Below, piece after piece: positions 8,718 to 18,168 of a stretch of 64,000 bases of DNA. The position numbers and the translations under genes are program-made. Origin of the DNA: Sphingomonas sp. PL-96 (lineage in GTDB: Bacteria > Pseudomonadota > Alphaproteobacteria > Sphingomonadales > Sphingomonadaceae); NCBI RefSeq assembly GCF_020707215.1, contig NZ_JAJFET010000001.1:62001-126000 (forward strand), in the 5' to 3' direction. Within the stretch, counting starts at the first letter, position 1; each line of letters begins with the position of its first letter. The notes below the pieces were generated by a model. The model did no database searches. It worked only from the letters and a program-made list of their open reading frames with translations, and was not told the origin of the DNA.

Positions 8718-9242
8718 TTGATCCGGGCGACGATGATGGCGGGCGCGGCACTGGCGCTGGCGGCGTGCACCCCGAACGGCGGCGGCACGGCGTCTGCGGG
8801 CAGCGAGGCTGCGGCCGCGGCGGGCGAGACGATCCGCTTTGCCACCGATCGCTGCTTCGGCACCTGCCCGGTGTACAGCGTCACGGTGCGGCCCGACGGC
8901 ACCGGCACCTTCGAGGGCGAGCAGTTCACTGCCGTCACCGGCGCGCGCGACTTCACGCTGACCCCCGCCCAGTATAGCGCGTTTGCCGATCGGCTGGCTG
9001 CGTTCCGCCCGGAGGAGCGCGAGCGGCGCGTCGAGCCCGGCTCGCCGCTGTGCCCCGATCATGCGACCGACATGTCGTCGGTGGACGTGACCTGGTCCGG
9101 CGGGGCGGGGGGTACGCGGCATCTCCACCAGTATCTCGGCTGTGTCGGCGAGGATGACCGCGACACGCGCACGGCGCTGCGCACCGCACCCGAGCTGCTG
9201 CCGATCGCGGCGTTCCTGGGTGAACGGCCGGCCGGGCGCTGA
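8718..9242 (+). CDS. DUF6438-like lipoprotein
   Basis: A predicted lipoprotein of 174 residues with signal MMAGAALALAAC, lipid-attachment Cys, a short Gly/Ala linker and a domain starting IRFATDRCFGTCPVYSVTVRPDGTGTFEG. The C-x3-CP-x-Y pattern with a following dG...f.G is what I recall of the DUF6438 family, whose function is unknown. The start is most likely TTG at 8718, because CAGGAG lies seven bases upstream; the ATGs at 8733 and 8736 would leave no positive charge in the signal. It is divergent from rph. Additional cysteines (C at the LCPDH and GCVGED stretches) may form disulfides in the envelope. Confidence 0.7.
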   Translation: MIRATMMAGAALALAACTPNGGGTASAGSEAAAAAGETIRFATDRCFGTCPVYSVTVRPDGTGTFEGEQFTAVTGARDFTLTPAQYSAFADRLAAFRPEERERRVEPGSPLCPDHATDMSSVDVTWSGGAGGTRHLHQYLGCVGEDDRDTRTALRTAPELLPIAAFLGERPAGR

Positions 9243-9283
9243 GGACTCCCCCCTCCACGGGGAAGTGCCGGCCCCACATACCC

Positions 9284-9382
9284 TACCCCGGCGAAGGCCG
9301 GGGCCCAGTTGCGGCGTCGTGGGTGAGGGGGCGCTGTCCCTCCGGGCGCTTTCCCAACTGGGCCCCGGCCTCCGCCGGGGTA
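9284..9382. repeat. Inverted repeat of the CCCCGGC family
   Basis: Arms 9284-9311 and 9355-9382 are reverse complements with one mismatch in 28. They contain TACCCCGGCGAAGGCCGGGG and CCCAGTTG. A half copy (GCCGGGGTCCGAAG) lies at about 30685-30721, and a mini-hairpin with similar sequence at 3667-3692. The element lies upstream of hrcA. Confidence 0.85.
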
Positions 9383-9408
9383 CGAAGAAGGGAAGGCGGA
9401 CCAAGTCC

Positions 9409-9487
9409 GTGCTCCTGCGCAGGCAGGAGCCCAGGGTTATCGAAGTGCCGCGCTTCTGGCTCTGGGCTCCTGCCTGCGCAGGAGCAC
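9409..9487. repeat. Long perfect inverted repeat, copy 2
   Basis: Arms 9409-9434 and 9462-9487 are perfect 26-base reverse complements rich in GTGCTCCTGCGCAGGC. They match the arms at 6995-7078 except for compensated base changes in both arms, and the GGCTCTGGG stretch beside the right arm is shared. Compensation in both arms implies selection for pairing or gene conversion. Confidence 0.85.
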
Positions 9488-9570
9488 AAGTCGCGGTTAC
9501 GTTTCGACGCGCTTGCCAACGGAACCCGCATCGCATTTCACTTCTGGAGCAGGCGCACGGCAGCCCCTAC

Positions 9571-10620
9571 ATGACACCCATGAACCCGCCCATCACCGAG
9601 CTGACCGACCGCGCCCGCGACGTGTTTCGCCAGGTGGTGGAATCCTACCTCGAATCCGGCATGCCGGTCGGCTCGCGCACCATCTCCAAGATGTCGGGGC
9701 TGAACCTGTCGGCCGCCTCGATCCGCAACGTCATGCAGGATCTCGAGGAGGCGGGGCTGCTCGCGGCACCCCACACCAGCGCCGGCCGCATGCCGACCGA
9801 CCAGGGGCTGCGCCTGTTCGTCGACGGCATGATGCACGTGATGGAGCCTTCCGCCCAGGAGCGGGCCGCGATCGAGGCGCAGGCGAGCATCGCCGGTTCC
9901 GTCGAGGAGGCGCTGGCCGGCACCACCGCGACGCTGTCGGGCCTCTCGGCGTGCGCCGGCATGGTGATGGTGCCCAAGCGCGACGTGGTGATGCGCCAGT
10001 TCAGCTTCGCGCCGCTCGGCCACGACCGGGCGCTTGCGGTGCTGGTCGGCTCGGACGGGTCGATCGAGAACCGCGTCGTCGAGCTGCCGCCCGGCATGAC
10101 CGCGTCGGCGCTGGTGGAGGCGTCCAATTACCTGACCGCCCGGCTCGGCGGCCAGACGCTGGCCGATGCGCGCACCGGCATCGAGCAGGAGATCCAGGCC
10201 GAGCGCGCTGCGCTCGACGAGGCGGCGCGCATGCTGGTGTCGCGGGGCTTGGCGCTCTGGAGCGAGGATGGTGACCGCCGCCCGGTGCTGATCGTGCGCG
10301 GCCAGGCGCGGCTGCTCGATCCGTCCGCTGCCGCCGATCTCGACCGCGTGCGCCAGCTGCTGGACGAACTGGAGGGCAAGGAGGAGATTGCGCGCCTGCT
10401 CGCCTCCGCGAGCGAAGGCGATGCCGCGCGCATCTTCATCGGTTCGGAGAACAAGCTGTTCGCGCTGTCCGGCTCGTCGGTGATCGCCAAGCCCGTGCGC
10501 GCGCTCGATGGTCGCGTGGTCGGCGTGGTGGGGGTGATCGGCCCTGTGCGGTTGAACTACGCGCGAGTCGTGCCCATGGTGGATTTCACTGCCGCAACGC
10601 TCACGCGTCTGCTGGCCTGA
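9571..10620 (+). CDS. hrcA: Heat-inducible transcription repressor HrcA
   Basis: HrcA represses chaperone operons by binding the CIRCE inverted repeat. The 349-residue product shows the N-terminal winged-helix region (ELTDRARDVFRQVVESYLESGMPVGSRTISK, then LSAASIRNVMQDLEEAGLL and the HTSAGRMPTDQGLRLFVD signature) and the C-terminal GAF-like domain ending VGVIGPVRLNYARVVPMVDFTAATLT. The start is ATG 9571 or 9580 (MNPPITEL); neither has a strong ribosome binding site. It leads the hrcA-grpE pair. I see no CIRCE sequence upstream, so the regulated groESL operon must be elsewhere. Confidence 0.95.
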   Translation: MTPMNPPITELTDRARDVFRQVVESYLESGMPVGSRTISKMSGLNLSAASIRNVMQDLEEAGLLAAPHTSAGRMPTDQGLRLFVDGMMHVMEPSAQERAAIEAQASIAGSVEEALAGTTATLSGLSACAGMVMVPKRDVVMRQFSFAPLGHDRALAVLVGSDGSIENRVVELPPGMTASALVEASNYLTARLGGQTLADARTGIEQEIQAERAALDEAARMLVSRGLALWSEDGDRRPVLIVRGQARLLDPSAAADLDRVRQLLDELEGKEEIARLLASASEGDAARIFIGSENKLFALSGSSVIAKPVRALDGRVVGVVGVIGPVRLNYARVVPMVDFTAATLTRLLA

Positions 10621-10636
10621 TGCTCGAGAGAAGAGA

Positions 10637-11194
10637 ATGATCCAGGAAGAGAACACGCCCAACGGAACCACCGAAGACCTGCGCGAGGAAACCGCACAGG
10701 ACGCCCCCGAAGTCGCCGAGCACGACCGCGCGGGCGAGCTGGAGGCGGAACTCGCCGAGACCAAGGCGCAGCTCCTCTATGCGCGTGCGGACATCCAGAA
10801 CGTCCGTCGCCGCGCCGAAAAGGAAGTGGGCGACGCACGCGCCTATGCCGCGACCGGCTTTGCCCGCGACATCCTTTCGGTTGCCGACAATCTGTCGCGC
10901 GCGCTGTCGGCGATCCCGGCGGAGCTGCGCGAGGACGAGAAGATGAAGGGCCTGGTCACTGGCCTGGAGGCGACCGGCCGCGAACTCGACAGCGTGTTCT
11001 CCCGTCACGGCATCTCGCGCATCGTGGCAGAGGGCGAGGCGCTCGACCCCAACCGGCACCAGGCGATGCTGGAAATTCCCAGCAACGATGCCGAGCCCGG
11101 CACGATCGTGCAGGAGATCCAGACCGGCTACATGATCAAGGACCGCCTGCTCCGCCCGGCGCTGGTCGGCGTCGCCAAGAAGCCGGACGCCTGA
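10637..11194 (+). CDS. grpE: Nucleotide exchange factor GrpE
   Basis: GrpE releases ADP from DnaK during the chaperone cycle. The 185-residue protein has an acidic, disordered N-terminus, a coiled-coil region (about residues 33-70, ELEAELAETKAQLLYARADIQNVRRRAEKE) and the C-terminal beta domain with the signature HGISRIVAEGEALDPNRHQAMLEI and GTIVQEIQTGYMIKDRLLRPALVGVAK. AGAGAAGAG precedes the ATG. It follows hrcA by 16 bases, so the two are surely co-transcribed. Confidence 0.96.
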   Translation: MIQEENTPNGTTEDLREETAQDAPEVAEHDRAGELEAELAETKAQLLYARADIQNVRRRAEKEVGDARAYAATGFARDILSVADNLSRALSAIPAELREDEKMKGLVTGLEATGRELDSVFSRHGISRIVAEGEALDPNRHQAMLEIPSNDAEPGTIVQEIQTGYMIKDRLLRPALVGVAKKPDA

Positions 11195-11225
11195 CGGGAA
11201 CGGCGGCGCACGCGGCGACGCGGTC

Positions 11226-14000
11226 ATGAGCCCAGGCGCGCCCAGTGCGCTGACCCTTCCGCGGTTCGAACATCTCGCCAACCGCCGTGCGATCATCGAT
11301 CGCGCGGCACTGGCGGAGCAGCTTGCCGCGCTGGAGGCGCCCGACACCGCGTCCTTGCGCCGCGCGGCGAGCGCGTTGCTGCGCGACGCGCTCGACCGCG
11401 GTCGTGCGGAGATCGCCCGCCGGTTCGAGGAGAAGCCGACGCAAGGGCTCCAGACCGCGGCGGCTGGCGCCTATCTGACGGACCGGGTGCTGCGGCTGCT
11501 GCTCGACTTCACCGTTACCCGCCTCCATCCCAATCCGAACCCGACCGCAGCCGAGCGGATGACCATGATCGCGGTCGGCGGCTATGGCCGCGGCGAGATG
11601 GCGCCCTTCTCCGACGTCGACATCGGCTTCCTCACGCCCTGGAAGCAGCCGCCCTGGTGCGAGCAGGTGATCGAGTCGGTGCTCTATGCGCTATGGGACC
11701 TGGGGCTGAAGGTCGGCCATTCGTCCCGCTCGCTCGACGAGATGATCCGCCAGGCGCGCGCCGACCATACGGTCCGCACGGCCCTGCTGGAGGGGCGGTT
11801 CCTGTGGGGCGACGCCGCGCTTTATGACGAGGCCGCCGGCCGCTTCATGAGCGAGGTGCAGGCGGACGGTGCGCGCCAGTTCGTGGCCGAGAAGCTCGCC
11901 GAGCGGGAGACTCGCCACGTCAAGATGGGCGACAGCCGCTATGTGGTCGAACCCAACGTCAAGGAGGGCAAGGGCGGTCTGCGCGACCTCCACGCGCTCT
12001 TCTGGATCGGCAAGTTCGCGTACGGTGTTCAGCGCGCGGCCGAACTGGTCGAACATGGCCTGTTCACGCCCCAGGAATATCGCCAGTTCCAGCGCGCCGA
12101 AAACTTCCTCTGGGCGGTACGCTGCCACCTGCACCTGATCGCCGGCCGCGCGGAGGAGCGGCTGACCTTTGACGTGCAGCGCCAGATCGCGGAGCGGATG
12201 CGCTACGCCGACCGGCCGGGCAAGTCCAAGGTCGAGCGGTTCATGCAGTTCTATTTTCTGCAGGCCAAGCGCGTCGGCTACTTGAGCGGGCTGTTCCTCG
12301 CCCATCTCGACGAGACCTTTGCCGGACGTGGCCGCCGCTTCGGCCTGCCGCGGCTGCGTCGCCGCCCCAGCCGGCTCAAGGGCTTCGTGCTCGACCGCGG
12401 CCGCCTGGCACTGCCGCACGACGACTTCTTTGCCGAGGATCCGGTCCGGCTGGTCGAGATCTTTGCGCTCGCCGACCTGCATGCGGTGGAGGTGCATCCG
12501 CTCGCGATGCGCGCAGCCGCGCGCGACGCGCACCTCCTTACCGACCATCGCCGTGATCCGCGCGCCAACGCGCTGTTCCTTGACGTGCTGACCTCGCCGC
12601 GCACGCCCGAACAGGTGCTGCGCTGGATGAGCGAGGCGGGCGTGCTCGGGCGGCTGGTGCCCGACTTCGGCCGTGTCGTCGCGCAGATGCAGTTCGACAT
12701 GTACCATCATTATACGGTGGACGAGCACACCATCCGCGCGATCGGCCTGCTCAACCAGATCGAGCGCGGCGACCTGGTGCAGGACCATCCGCTCGCCACC
12801 GCGCTGTTCCCCGGCGTCGTCCAGCGCCGCGCGCTCTATGTCGCGGTGTTCCTGCACGACATCGCCAAGGGCCGCGATGGCGACCATTCGATCCTGGGCG
12901 CCGCCGTCGCCGAGCGGTTGTGCCCGCGCTTCGGCCTGACCGCGGCCGAGACCGAGACGGTCGCCTGGCTGGTGCGCCACCACCTGCTGATGTCGGCGAC
13001 CGCGTTCAAGCGCGACCTGTCGGACTTCAAGACCATCCTCGACTTTGCCGAAGTGGTGCAGAGTCCGCAGCGGCTGCGCATGCTGCTGGTGCTCACCATT
13101 GTCGACATCCGCGCGGTGGGGCCGGGCATCTGGAACGGCTGGAAGCGCCAGCTGCTCTCCACCCTGTTCGACACGGCCGAGGAAGTGCTGCGGCTGGGCC
13201 ACAAGCAGCGCGGGCGCGGCGAGCGCATCGCCGCCAAGCAGGATGCCCTGCAACAGGCGCTCGGCTGGGACGCGGATCGGCTGGCGAGCTTTGTCGGCCA
13301 GCTGCCCGAGGCTTATTGGGTGGCCGAGCCGAGCGACGTGCTGGTCCGCAACGCGCGGCTGATCGACGGGGCAGGGGATGCACCGCTTGCGATCGACACC
13401 GTCGCCGACCCGGAGCGCGATGCGACGCTGGTGACGGTGCATGCGGCCGACCATCCCGGCCTGTTCTACCGCATCGCGGGCGCTATCCATGCGGCCGGCG
13501 GCAACATCATCGACGCGCGCATCCACACGACGCGCACCGGCATGGCGCTCGACAATTTCCTGGTCCAGAATCCGCAAGGTGGCCGCTTCGACGACGAGGG
13601 CCAGCTGGAGCGGCTGCGCACCGGCATCGCCGACGCGCTCGCCAACCGCGCGCGCCTGACCGAGCGGCTGTCGGCCAAGCCGCTGCCGCACCCGCGCGCC
13701 GGCGCCTTTTCGATCACGCCCAACGTGCTGATCGACAATCAGGCGTCGAACCGCTTCACCGTGGTGGAGGTCAACGCCCGCGACCGCCCCGCGCTGCTCC
13801 ACCATCTCGCGCACGCGCTGTTCCAGTCGAAGGTGACGATCCACTCCGCCCATGTCGCCACCTTCGGCGAGCGGGCGGTCGACACCTTCTACCTGACCGA
13901 CCTCACCGGCGACCGAATCACCGCCCCCGCGCGCATCCGCGCACTGGAAGCGCGGCTGCTGGAGGCGGCGGGCGGCGCGGCGGACGCGGGAGCGGCGTAG
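11226..14000 (+). CDS. glnD: Bifunctional uridylyltransferase/uridylyl-removing enzyme GlnD
   Basis: GlnD senses glutamine and uridylylates or de-uridylylates PII proteins, setting nitrogen assimilation. The 924-residue product has the complete family layout. The nucleotidyltransferase site is GGYGRGEMAPFSDVD (residues 118-132), and a GlnD_UR_UTase region follows. The HD hydrolase domain contains AVFLHDIAKG and GDHS near residues 537-555. Two ACT domains start near residues 732 and 838 (TVHAADHPGLFYRIAGAI and VNARDRPALLHHLAHAL). It begins 31 bases after grpE, so read-through is likely although the functions differ. The ATG at 11226 gives a typical N-terminus. Confidence 0.96.
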   Translation: MSPGAPSALTLPRFEHLANRRAIIDRAALAEQLAALEAPDTASLRRAASALLRDALDRGRAEIARRFEEKPTQGLQTAAAGAYLTDRVLRLLLDFTVTRLHPNPNPTAAERMTMIAVGGYGRGEMAPFSDVDIGFLTPWKQPPWCEQVIESVLYALWDLGLKVGHSSRSLDEMIRQARADHTVRTALLEGRFLWGDAALYDEAAGRFMSEVQADGARQFVAEKLAERETRHVKMGDSRYVVEPNVKEGKGGLRDLHALFWIGKFAYGVQRAAELVEHGLFTPQEYRQFQRAENFLWAVRCHLHLIAGRAEERLTFDVQRQIAERMRYADRPGKSKVERFMQFYFLQAKRVGYLSGLFLAHLDETFAGRGRRFGLPRLRRRPSRLKGFVLDRGRLALPHDDFFAEDPVRLVEIFALADLHAVEVHPLAMRAAARDAHLLTDHRRDPRANALFLDVLTSPRTPEQVLRWMSEAGVLGRLVPDFGRVVAQMQFDMYHHYTVDEHTIRAIGLLNQIERGDLVQDHPLATALFPGVVQRRALYVAVFLHDIAKGRDGDHSILGAAVAERLCPRFGLTAAETETVAWLVRHHLLMSATAFKRDLSDFKTILDFAEVVQSPQRLRMLLVLTIVDIRAVGPGIWNGWKRQLLSTLFDTAEEVLRLGHKQRGRGERIAAKQDALQQALGWDADRLASFVGQLPEAYWVAEPSDVLVRNARLIDGAGDAPLAIDTVADPERDATLVTVHAADHPGLFYRIAGAIHAAGGNIIDARIHTTRTGMALDNFLVQNPQGGRFDDEGQLERLRTGIADALANRARLTERLSAKPLPHPRAGAFSITPNVLIDNQASNRFTVVEVNARDRPALLHHLAHALFQSKVTIHSAHVATFGERAVDTFYLTDLTGDRITAPARIRALEARLLEAAGGAADAGAA

Positions 14001-14102
14001 GCGGCGCGCCGGTGCTCCTGCGGAGCGAAGAGCCCGCAGGCTGACGCATCAGCGATACGGAAGACGTAGGAAGCGACGGAGGTGGACAAGAGGAAAGCGT
14101 GC

Positions 14103-14948
14103 TCAATCCATCAGCGCGTCCGAGAGGGCGCGAAAGCGAACGCGCGGCACCCTGAAGCAGAATGGTGCGCCTTCGACTCCAAGCGACCGCAGCCACTCAC
14201 CCGCCTCGAAGGTGGTTGCGAGCATGGGCTGGACTGAGCCGATCTCGATAGGCAGGTCGATCTTCGAATAGGCCAATCCCCTTTCGTCAGGGACGTCTGC
14301 CACGGCGGCCTCCTGCAGGGTCAGGAATCTGATCGCCTCGTCCCAGCAGGTGAAGAACGCCGCAAACTCGCTCGGTAGATCGGCGCGCTCCGCCTCTTGT
14401 GCGAGAAGATCGATACTCAAGCTGTTTCCAGCGTCGACGATCCGGCTATGGCAGCCTGAAGCGGAACACTCATGCTGAAATGCAGCAGAAGCATGTGAGG
14501 GAAGTACGTCGCTGAAGACCCGCGTGGCGATGGCATAGCCTATGCTGTTGAAGATGTTTCGGATGAACAGAACCAGCGATGGGGATGCCTGCCCGTGAAG
14601 TTCCCCGACGTATAAACGCCAATTGCTCTGGAGCGGGGATGGAAACACCGCGCGAACGGGCCCGAGAAGTGAAGGGCCAAAATGCCCGTGACGGTAGGTG
14701 AGGATAGTGAGAACGGTTGCGCCGCCCCGTTCGAATAGTTTGATGCCTTCTGGGACGAGTGGCTGCACCTGCCGAACAGGAACAGTCCAGCTAGCGTAGA
14801 GCACGTCACGGACGTCGCTGGTCAACGTCATGAACGGCAGGTGAGATAGGATGCGACGGCGTAAGCGTCGAAGCACGACGCTGTTCGCCACGCGCTCTTC
14901 AAGCTTCCCTCGCCATCCCTGGTTGGGCGATTTGTAGAGGTTCAGCAC
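14103..14948 (-). CDS. DUF2071-like protein
   Basis: A protein of 281 residues. The N-terminal third contains DVLYASWTVPVRQVQPLVPEGIKLF, followed by a Gly-Phe-rich beta region (LTILTYRHGHFGP), which resembles DUF2071/YqjF-type proteins. These have an acetoacetate decarboxylase-like fold and no established role. No signal peptide or membrane segment is evident. Codon use is visibly less GC-rich than the flanking glnD and infC genes, with many A- or T-ending codons, suggesting acquisition. It stands alone between glnD (convergent) and the infC region. The start at 14948 is the first ATG; later in-frame starts are possible. Confidence 0.65.
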   Translation of the reverse strand: MLNLYKSPNQGWRGKLEERVANSVVLRRLRRRILSHLPFMTLTSDVRDVLYASWTVPVRQVQPLVPEGIKLFERGGATVLTILTYRHGHFGPSLLGPVRAVFPSPLQSNWRLYVGELHGQASPSLVLFIRNIFNSIGYAIATRVFSDVLPSHASAAFQHECSASGCHSRIVDAGNSLSIDLLAQEAERADLPSEFAAFFTCWDEAIRFLTLQEAAVADVPDERGLAYSKIDLPIEIGSVQPMLATTFEAGEWLRSLGVEGAPFCFRVPRVRFRALSDALMD

Positions 14949-15239
14949 GGGAAAGGCATCGCATCCATGCCGAACATCTGCAACTGAGCGTTAGCAGGCG
15001 CACCGAAACTTCAGTCCAAGAGTGGCGCGTTTTGGATCGTGTGGCCAAGGCCGAAGGCAATGGCGCTCGGCCAGTTCCGTCTGCCCACGGGCGGGCCGTG
15101 GTCCGGAGACTCGCGCTAGCCGCTCCGGCCGTAGCGACAATCGATCTTCATGTTCGTCAGAATGACGGGGTCCATCGGGAGGGCGGTCGCCCGTGCGGAC
15201 GGAAGGAAGGGCACCTTTTGCCCACAACCCCCAACAAAC
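14949..15239. other. Intergenic stretch with no gene seen
   Basis: Together with the terminator that follows, this fills 344 bases between the DUF2071-like gene and infC. No frame has family similarity or a convincing ribosome binding site; a 78-codon minus-strand frame (14991-15227) looks like chance. A transfer-junction remnant is possible because the neighbouring gene is atypical in composition. Confidence 0.5.
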
Positions 15240-15266
15240 GAAAACGGGCGACGAAACCGCCGCCCG
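15240..15266 (-). terminator. Rho-independent terminator of infC
   Basis: On the minus strand a nine-base stem (CGGGCGGCG with CGTCGCCCG, one G-T pair) and GTTT loop is followed by TTTTCGTTTG. It lies 26 bases past the infC stop and would end the thrS-infC transcript. Confidence 0.75.
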
Positions 15267-15292
15267 CTTGTCGCTCTTTGCAGAGGCGCCGC

Positions 15293-15838
15293 TTACTTCG
15301 GTGCGAGCACCATCAGCATCTGGCGGCCTTCCATGCGCGGATAGGCTTCGACCTTGCCGATTTCGAGCACGTCCTGCTGGACGCGCTGGAGCAGCTGCAT
15401 GCCCAGCTGGCCGTGCGACAGCTCGCGGCCGCGGAAGCGCAGCGTGATCTTGACCTTGTCGCCTTCGCCCAGAAAGTCGTGGACCTTCTTCATCTTCGTA
15501 TCATAGTCATGATCGTCGATGTTCGGACGCATCTTGATCTCCTTGATCTCCTGCGTCTTCTGGGTCTTGCGGGCGATGTTCGCCTTCTTCTGCGCCTCGT
15601 ACTTGAACTTGCCGACGTCCAGGAACTTGGCAACGGGCGGGTCGGCGTTGGGCGACACCTCGACCAGGTCGAGCCCGACCTCCGCGGCCTGCTCGATCGC
15701 CTCGCGCGTGTACATCACACCCAGATTCTCGCCGTCCTGGTCGATCACGCGGACCTTGGGCGACTGGATGAATTCGTTGAAACGCGGGCCGTTCATCGGC
15801 GGGGGCGCCATGGGACGGCGCATCATGGGCGGACGGAT
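15293..15838 (-). CDS. infC: Translation initiation factor IF-3
   Basis: IF3 binds the 30S subunit and enforces start-codon fidelity. The product (181 residues from the start chosen here) has the N-domain [22 protein letters not shown], the linker rich in Lys ([27 protein letters not shown]) and the C-domain with [21 protein letters not shown]. The start is placed at an ATC codon at 15838. AAGGAG (15847-15852) lies exactly eight bases upstream of it, whereas the first in-frame ATG at 15826 is 20 bases from that site. Non-AUG starts (AUU, AUC, AUA) are well known in infC and allow IF3 to repress its own synthesis. If ATG is used, the protein is 177 residues. Confidence 0.93.
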   Translation of the reverse strand: MRPPMMRRPMAPPPMNGPRFNEFIQSPKVRVIDQDGENLGVMYTREAIEQAAEVGLDLVEVSPNADPPVAKFLDVGKFKYEAQKKANIARKTQKTQEIKEIKMRPNIDDHDYDTKMKKVHDFLGEGDKVKITLRFRGRELSHGQLGMQLLQRVQQDVLEIGKVEAYPRMEGRQMLMVLAPK

Positions 15839-15846
15839 AGGTGTAG

Positions 15847-15852
15847 CTCCTT
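15847..15852 (-). promoter_or_regulatory. Ribosome binding site deciding the infC start
   Basis: AAGGAG on the minus strand, eight bases before ATC 15838 and 20 bases before ATG 15826. The spacing is the main evidence for a rare AUC start. Confidence 0.65.
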
Positions 15853-15983
15853 CAGGTTGTGTCGAGTCTCTATGTAGTGGACGCAGGCGCCCATGAAAAG
15901 TTCAGTCGCGCGGAACTCGCCCCGAAAGGAGCGGATTCCCGCGCGAAAGAACCCCTAGCGCGCGCCCGGCGTCGGTGTGCCGA

Positions 15984-17996
15984 TCAATTGCGGCGCAGAT
16001 CGGGCGCCACCGCCTCTTGCGTCAGCATCGCCACCGCCTCGTCGAGCGTCAGCATCTGCTGCCCCTGGCTGCCCAGCCGGCGCAGTGCGACCGTGCCTTC
16101 CTCGGTCTCGCGCTTGCCCACCACCAGCAGGTTGGGGACCTTGGCCAGCGAATGCTCGCGCACCTTGTAGTTGATCTTCTCGTTGCGCAGGTCGGTCTCG
16201 ACTCGCAGGCCCGCGGCCTTGAGCTTCTCCACCACCTGCTGCGCGTAGTCGTCGGCGTCCGACACGATGGTCGCGACCACCGCCTGCACCGGTGCCAGCC
16301 ACAGCGGGAAACGGCCGGCGTGATGCTCGATCAGGATGCCCAGGAAACGCTCGAACGTGCCCAGGATCGCGCGGTGGAGCATCACCGGGCGGTGGCGATT
16401 GCCGTCCTCGCCGACATAGCTCGCGTCGAGTCGCTCCGGCAGCACCCGGTCCGACTGGATCGTGCCGACCTGCCAGGTGCGGCCGATCGCATCGGTCAGG
16501 TGGAATTCGAGCTTGGGCGCGTAGAAGGCGCCTTCGCCGGGCAGCTCCTCGAAATTCGCCTTGATCGCGTCCGACAGGTTCGACTCGAGCACCGCGCGGC
16601 GCAGCTCGTCCTCGGCCACATCCCACATTTCGTCGCTGCCGAAGCGCTTCTCCGGACGCAATGCCAGCTTCACGGCATAGTCGGCAAAACCCAGGTCCTG
16701 GTACACGCTGTCGAGCAGTTCGCAGAAGTTGCGAACCTCCTCGACCAGCTGGTCCTCGCGCACGAAGATGTGCGCGTCGTCCTGGGTGAACTGGCGCACG
16801 CGCATGATGCCGTGCAGCGCGCCGTGCGGCTCGTTGCGGTGGCAGCAGCCGAACTCGGCCATGCGGATGGGCAGGTCGCGGTACGACTTGATCCCCTGGC
16901 GGAAGATCAGGACGTGCGCCGGGCAGTTCATGGGCTTGAGCGCCATGAGATCGGCGTCGCCGGAGATCACCGCGCCCTCGTCCTCGGTGTTCGGGACCTC
17001 GTCGGGCACGACGAACATGTTCTCGCGATACTTGCCCCAGTGGCCGGACTGCTCCCACTGGCGCGCGTCCATCAGCTGCGGCGTCTTGACCTCGTCATAG
17101 CCGGCCGCATCCAGGCGGCGGCGCATGTACGCCTCCAGCTGGCGCCACAGGATATAGCCCTTGGGGTGCCAGAACACGGAGCCCTGCGCCTCGGACTGGA
17201 GGTGGAACAGGTCCATCTCCGCGCCGATCTTGCGATGGTCGCGCTTGGCGGCTTCCTCCAGCCGGGTGAGGTGCTGGTCGAGCTGCTTCTTGTTGAGCCA
17301 GCCGGTGCCGTAGATGCGGCTCAGCATCGCGTTCTTCTGGTCGCCGCGCCAATAGGCGCCCGACACGCGCGTCAGCTTGAACGCCTGCGGGTCGAGCTTG
17401 CCGGTCGATTCCAGGTGCGGCCCGCGGCACATGTCGAGCCACGCGTCCTCGGCCTTGCCGGCGCGATAGACGGTCAGTTCCTCGCCGTCGGGAAGCTCGG
17501 CGGCCCATTCCGCCTTGAACGTCTCGCCCTTCTCGCGCCAGCGCGCGATCAGCGCCTCGCGAGTCCACACCTCGCGGATCAGCGGCTCGTTCTGCGCGAT
17601 GACGCGGCGCATCTCCGCCTCGATCGCGGGCAGGTCCTCCTCGGTGAAGGGCCGGTCCTTGGGGGCGAAGTCATAGTAGAAGCCGTCGTCCGTCGAAGGA
17701 CCAAAGGTGATCTGCGTGCCCGGGAACAGGTTCTGCACCGCTTCGGCCAGCACATGGGCATAGTCGTGCCGGGCGAGTTCCAGCGCGTCCGCCTCGTCCT
17801 TGCTCGTCAGCAGCGCGAGGTTTGCGTCGCCCTCGAACGGGCGCTGCAGGTCGCGCAGCTCGCCGTCGACGCGCGCGGCGATCGTCGCCTTGCGCAGTCC
17901 CGGCCCGATCGCCTGCGCAATGTCCGCGGGGGTAGTCCCCGGCGCTACCTCGCGGACGGAACCGTCGGGCAGCGTGATGCGGAACAATGCGGACAT
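15984..17996 (-). CDS. thrS: Threonyl-tRNA synthetase
   Basis: A class II aminoacyl-tRNA synthetase of 670 residues, the normal length. It has an N-terminal TGS domain ([18 protein letters not shown]), an editing/SAD domain with the HxxxH pair in [15 protein letters not shown], and the catalytic core. The core includes [10 protein letters not shown] (zinc Cys), the motif 2 region [34 protein letters not shown], and motif 3 with [31 protein letters not shown]-terminal anticodon-binding domain follows. The ATG at 17996 ([12 protein letters not shown]) is where homology starts; a longer frame upstream has no support. It is followed by infC after 145 bases, a conserved thrS-infC order. Confidence 0.97.
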   Translation of the reverse strand: MSALFRITLPDGSVREVAPGTTPADIAQAIGPGLRKATIAARVDGELRDLQRPFEGDANLALLTSKDEADALELARHDYAHVLAEAVQNLFPGTQITFGPSTDDGFYYDFAPKDRPFTEEDLPAIEAEMRRVIAQNEPLIREVWTREALIARWREKGETFKAEWAAELPDGEELTVYRAGKAEDAWLDMCRGPHLESTGKLDPQAFKLTRVSGAYWRGDQKNAMLSRIYGTGWLNKKQLDQHLTRLEEAAKRDHRKIGAEMDLFHLQSEAQGSVFWHPKGYILWRQLEAYMRRRLDAAGYDEVKTPQLMDARQWEQSGHWGKYRENMFVVPDEVPNTEDEGAVISGDADLMALKPMNCPAHVLIFRQGIKSYRDLPIRMAEFGCCHRNEPHGALHGIMRVRQFTQDDAHIFVREDQLVEEVRNFCELLDSVYQDLGFADYAVKLALRPEKRFGSDEMWDVAEDELRRAVLESNLSDAIKANFEELPGEGAFYAPKLEFHLTDAIGRTWQVGTIQSDRVLPERLDASYVGEDGNRHRPVMLHRAILGTFERFLGILIEHHAGRFPLWLAPVQAVVATIVSDADDYAQQVVEKLKAAGLRVETDLRNEKINYKVREHSLAKVPNLLVVGKRETEEGTVALRRLGSQGQQMLTLDEAVAMLTQEAVAPDLRRN

Positions 17997-18106
17997 GGGG
18001 ATCACTTCTCGGCTGATTGGAGGAACCACGGCCAATGTCGTGGCAGGGGTCCTTTAGACAAGTCGTGCGCGTTGGTCACCTATGCGGGTGGAACACGGCC
18101 GCGCGC

Positions 18107-18120
18107 GCCCCATATGGGCG
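18107..18120. promoter_or_regulatory. CGCCCCATATGGGC palindromic core upstream of the alcohol dehydrogenase
   Basis: A near-palindrome centred on CATATG in the divergent region between thrS and the alcohol dehydrogenase, about 50 bases before the dehydrogenase ATG. It resembles the element at 4877-4888. Promoter or operator role is inferred. Confidence 0.35.
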
Positions 18121-18168
18121 CGGTGCGGCCCTCCCGCACCCGAATTCCACGAACTGCAAGGAACCTCC

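Noticed and set aside
9243..9570. CIRCE operator upstream of hrcA
   Set aside because: I looked for TTAGCACTC-N9-GAGTGCTAA and saw nothing close; only repeat elements are present.
11691..13853. 720-codon open frame antisense to glnD
   Set aside because: Same GC-rich shadow effect; composition is His/Gln/Arg-rich with no family motif, and glnD on the plus strand is unambiguous.
14991..15227. Small 78-codon minus-strand gene
   Set aside because: No ribosome site, no similarity, Arg/Pro-rich composition typical of a chance frame.
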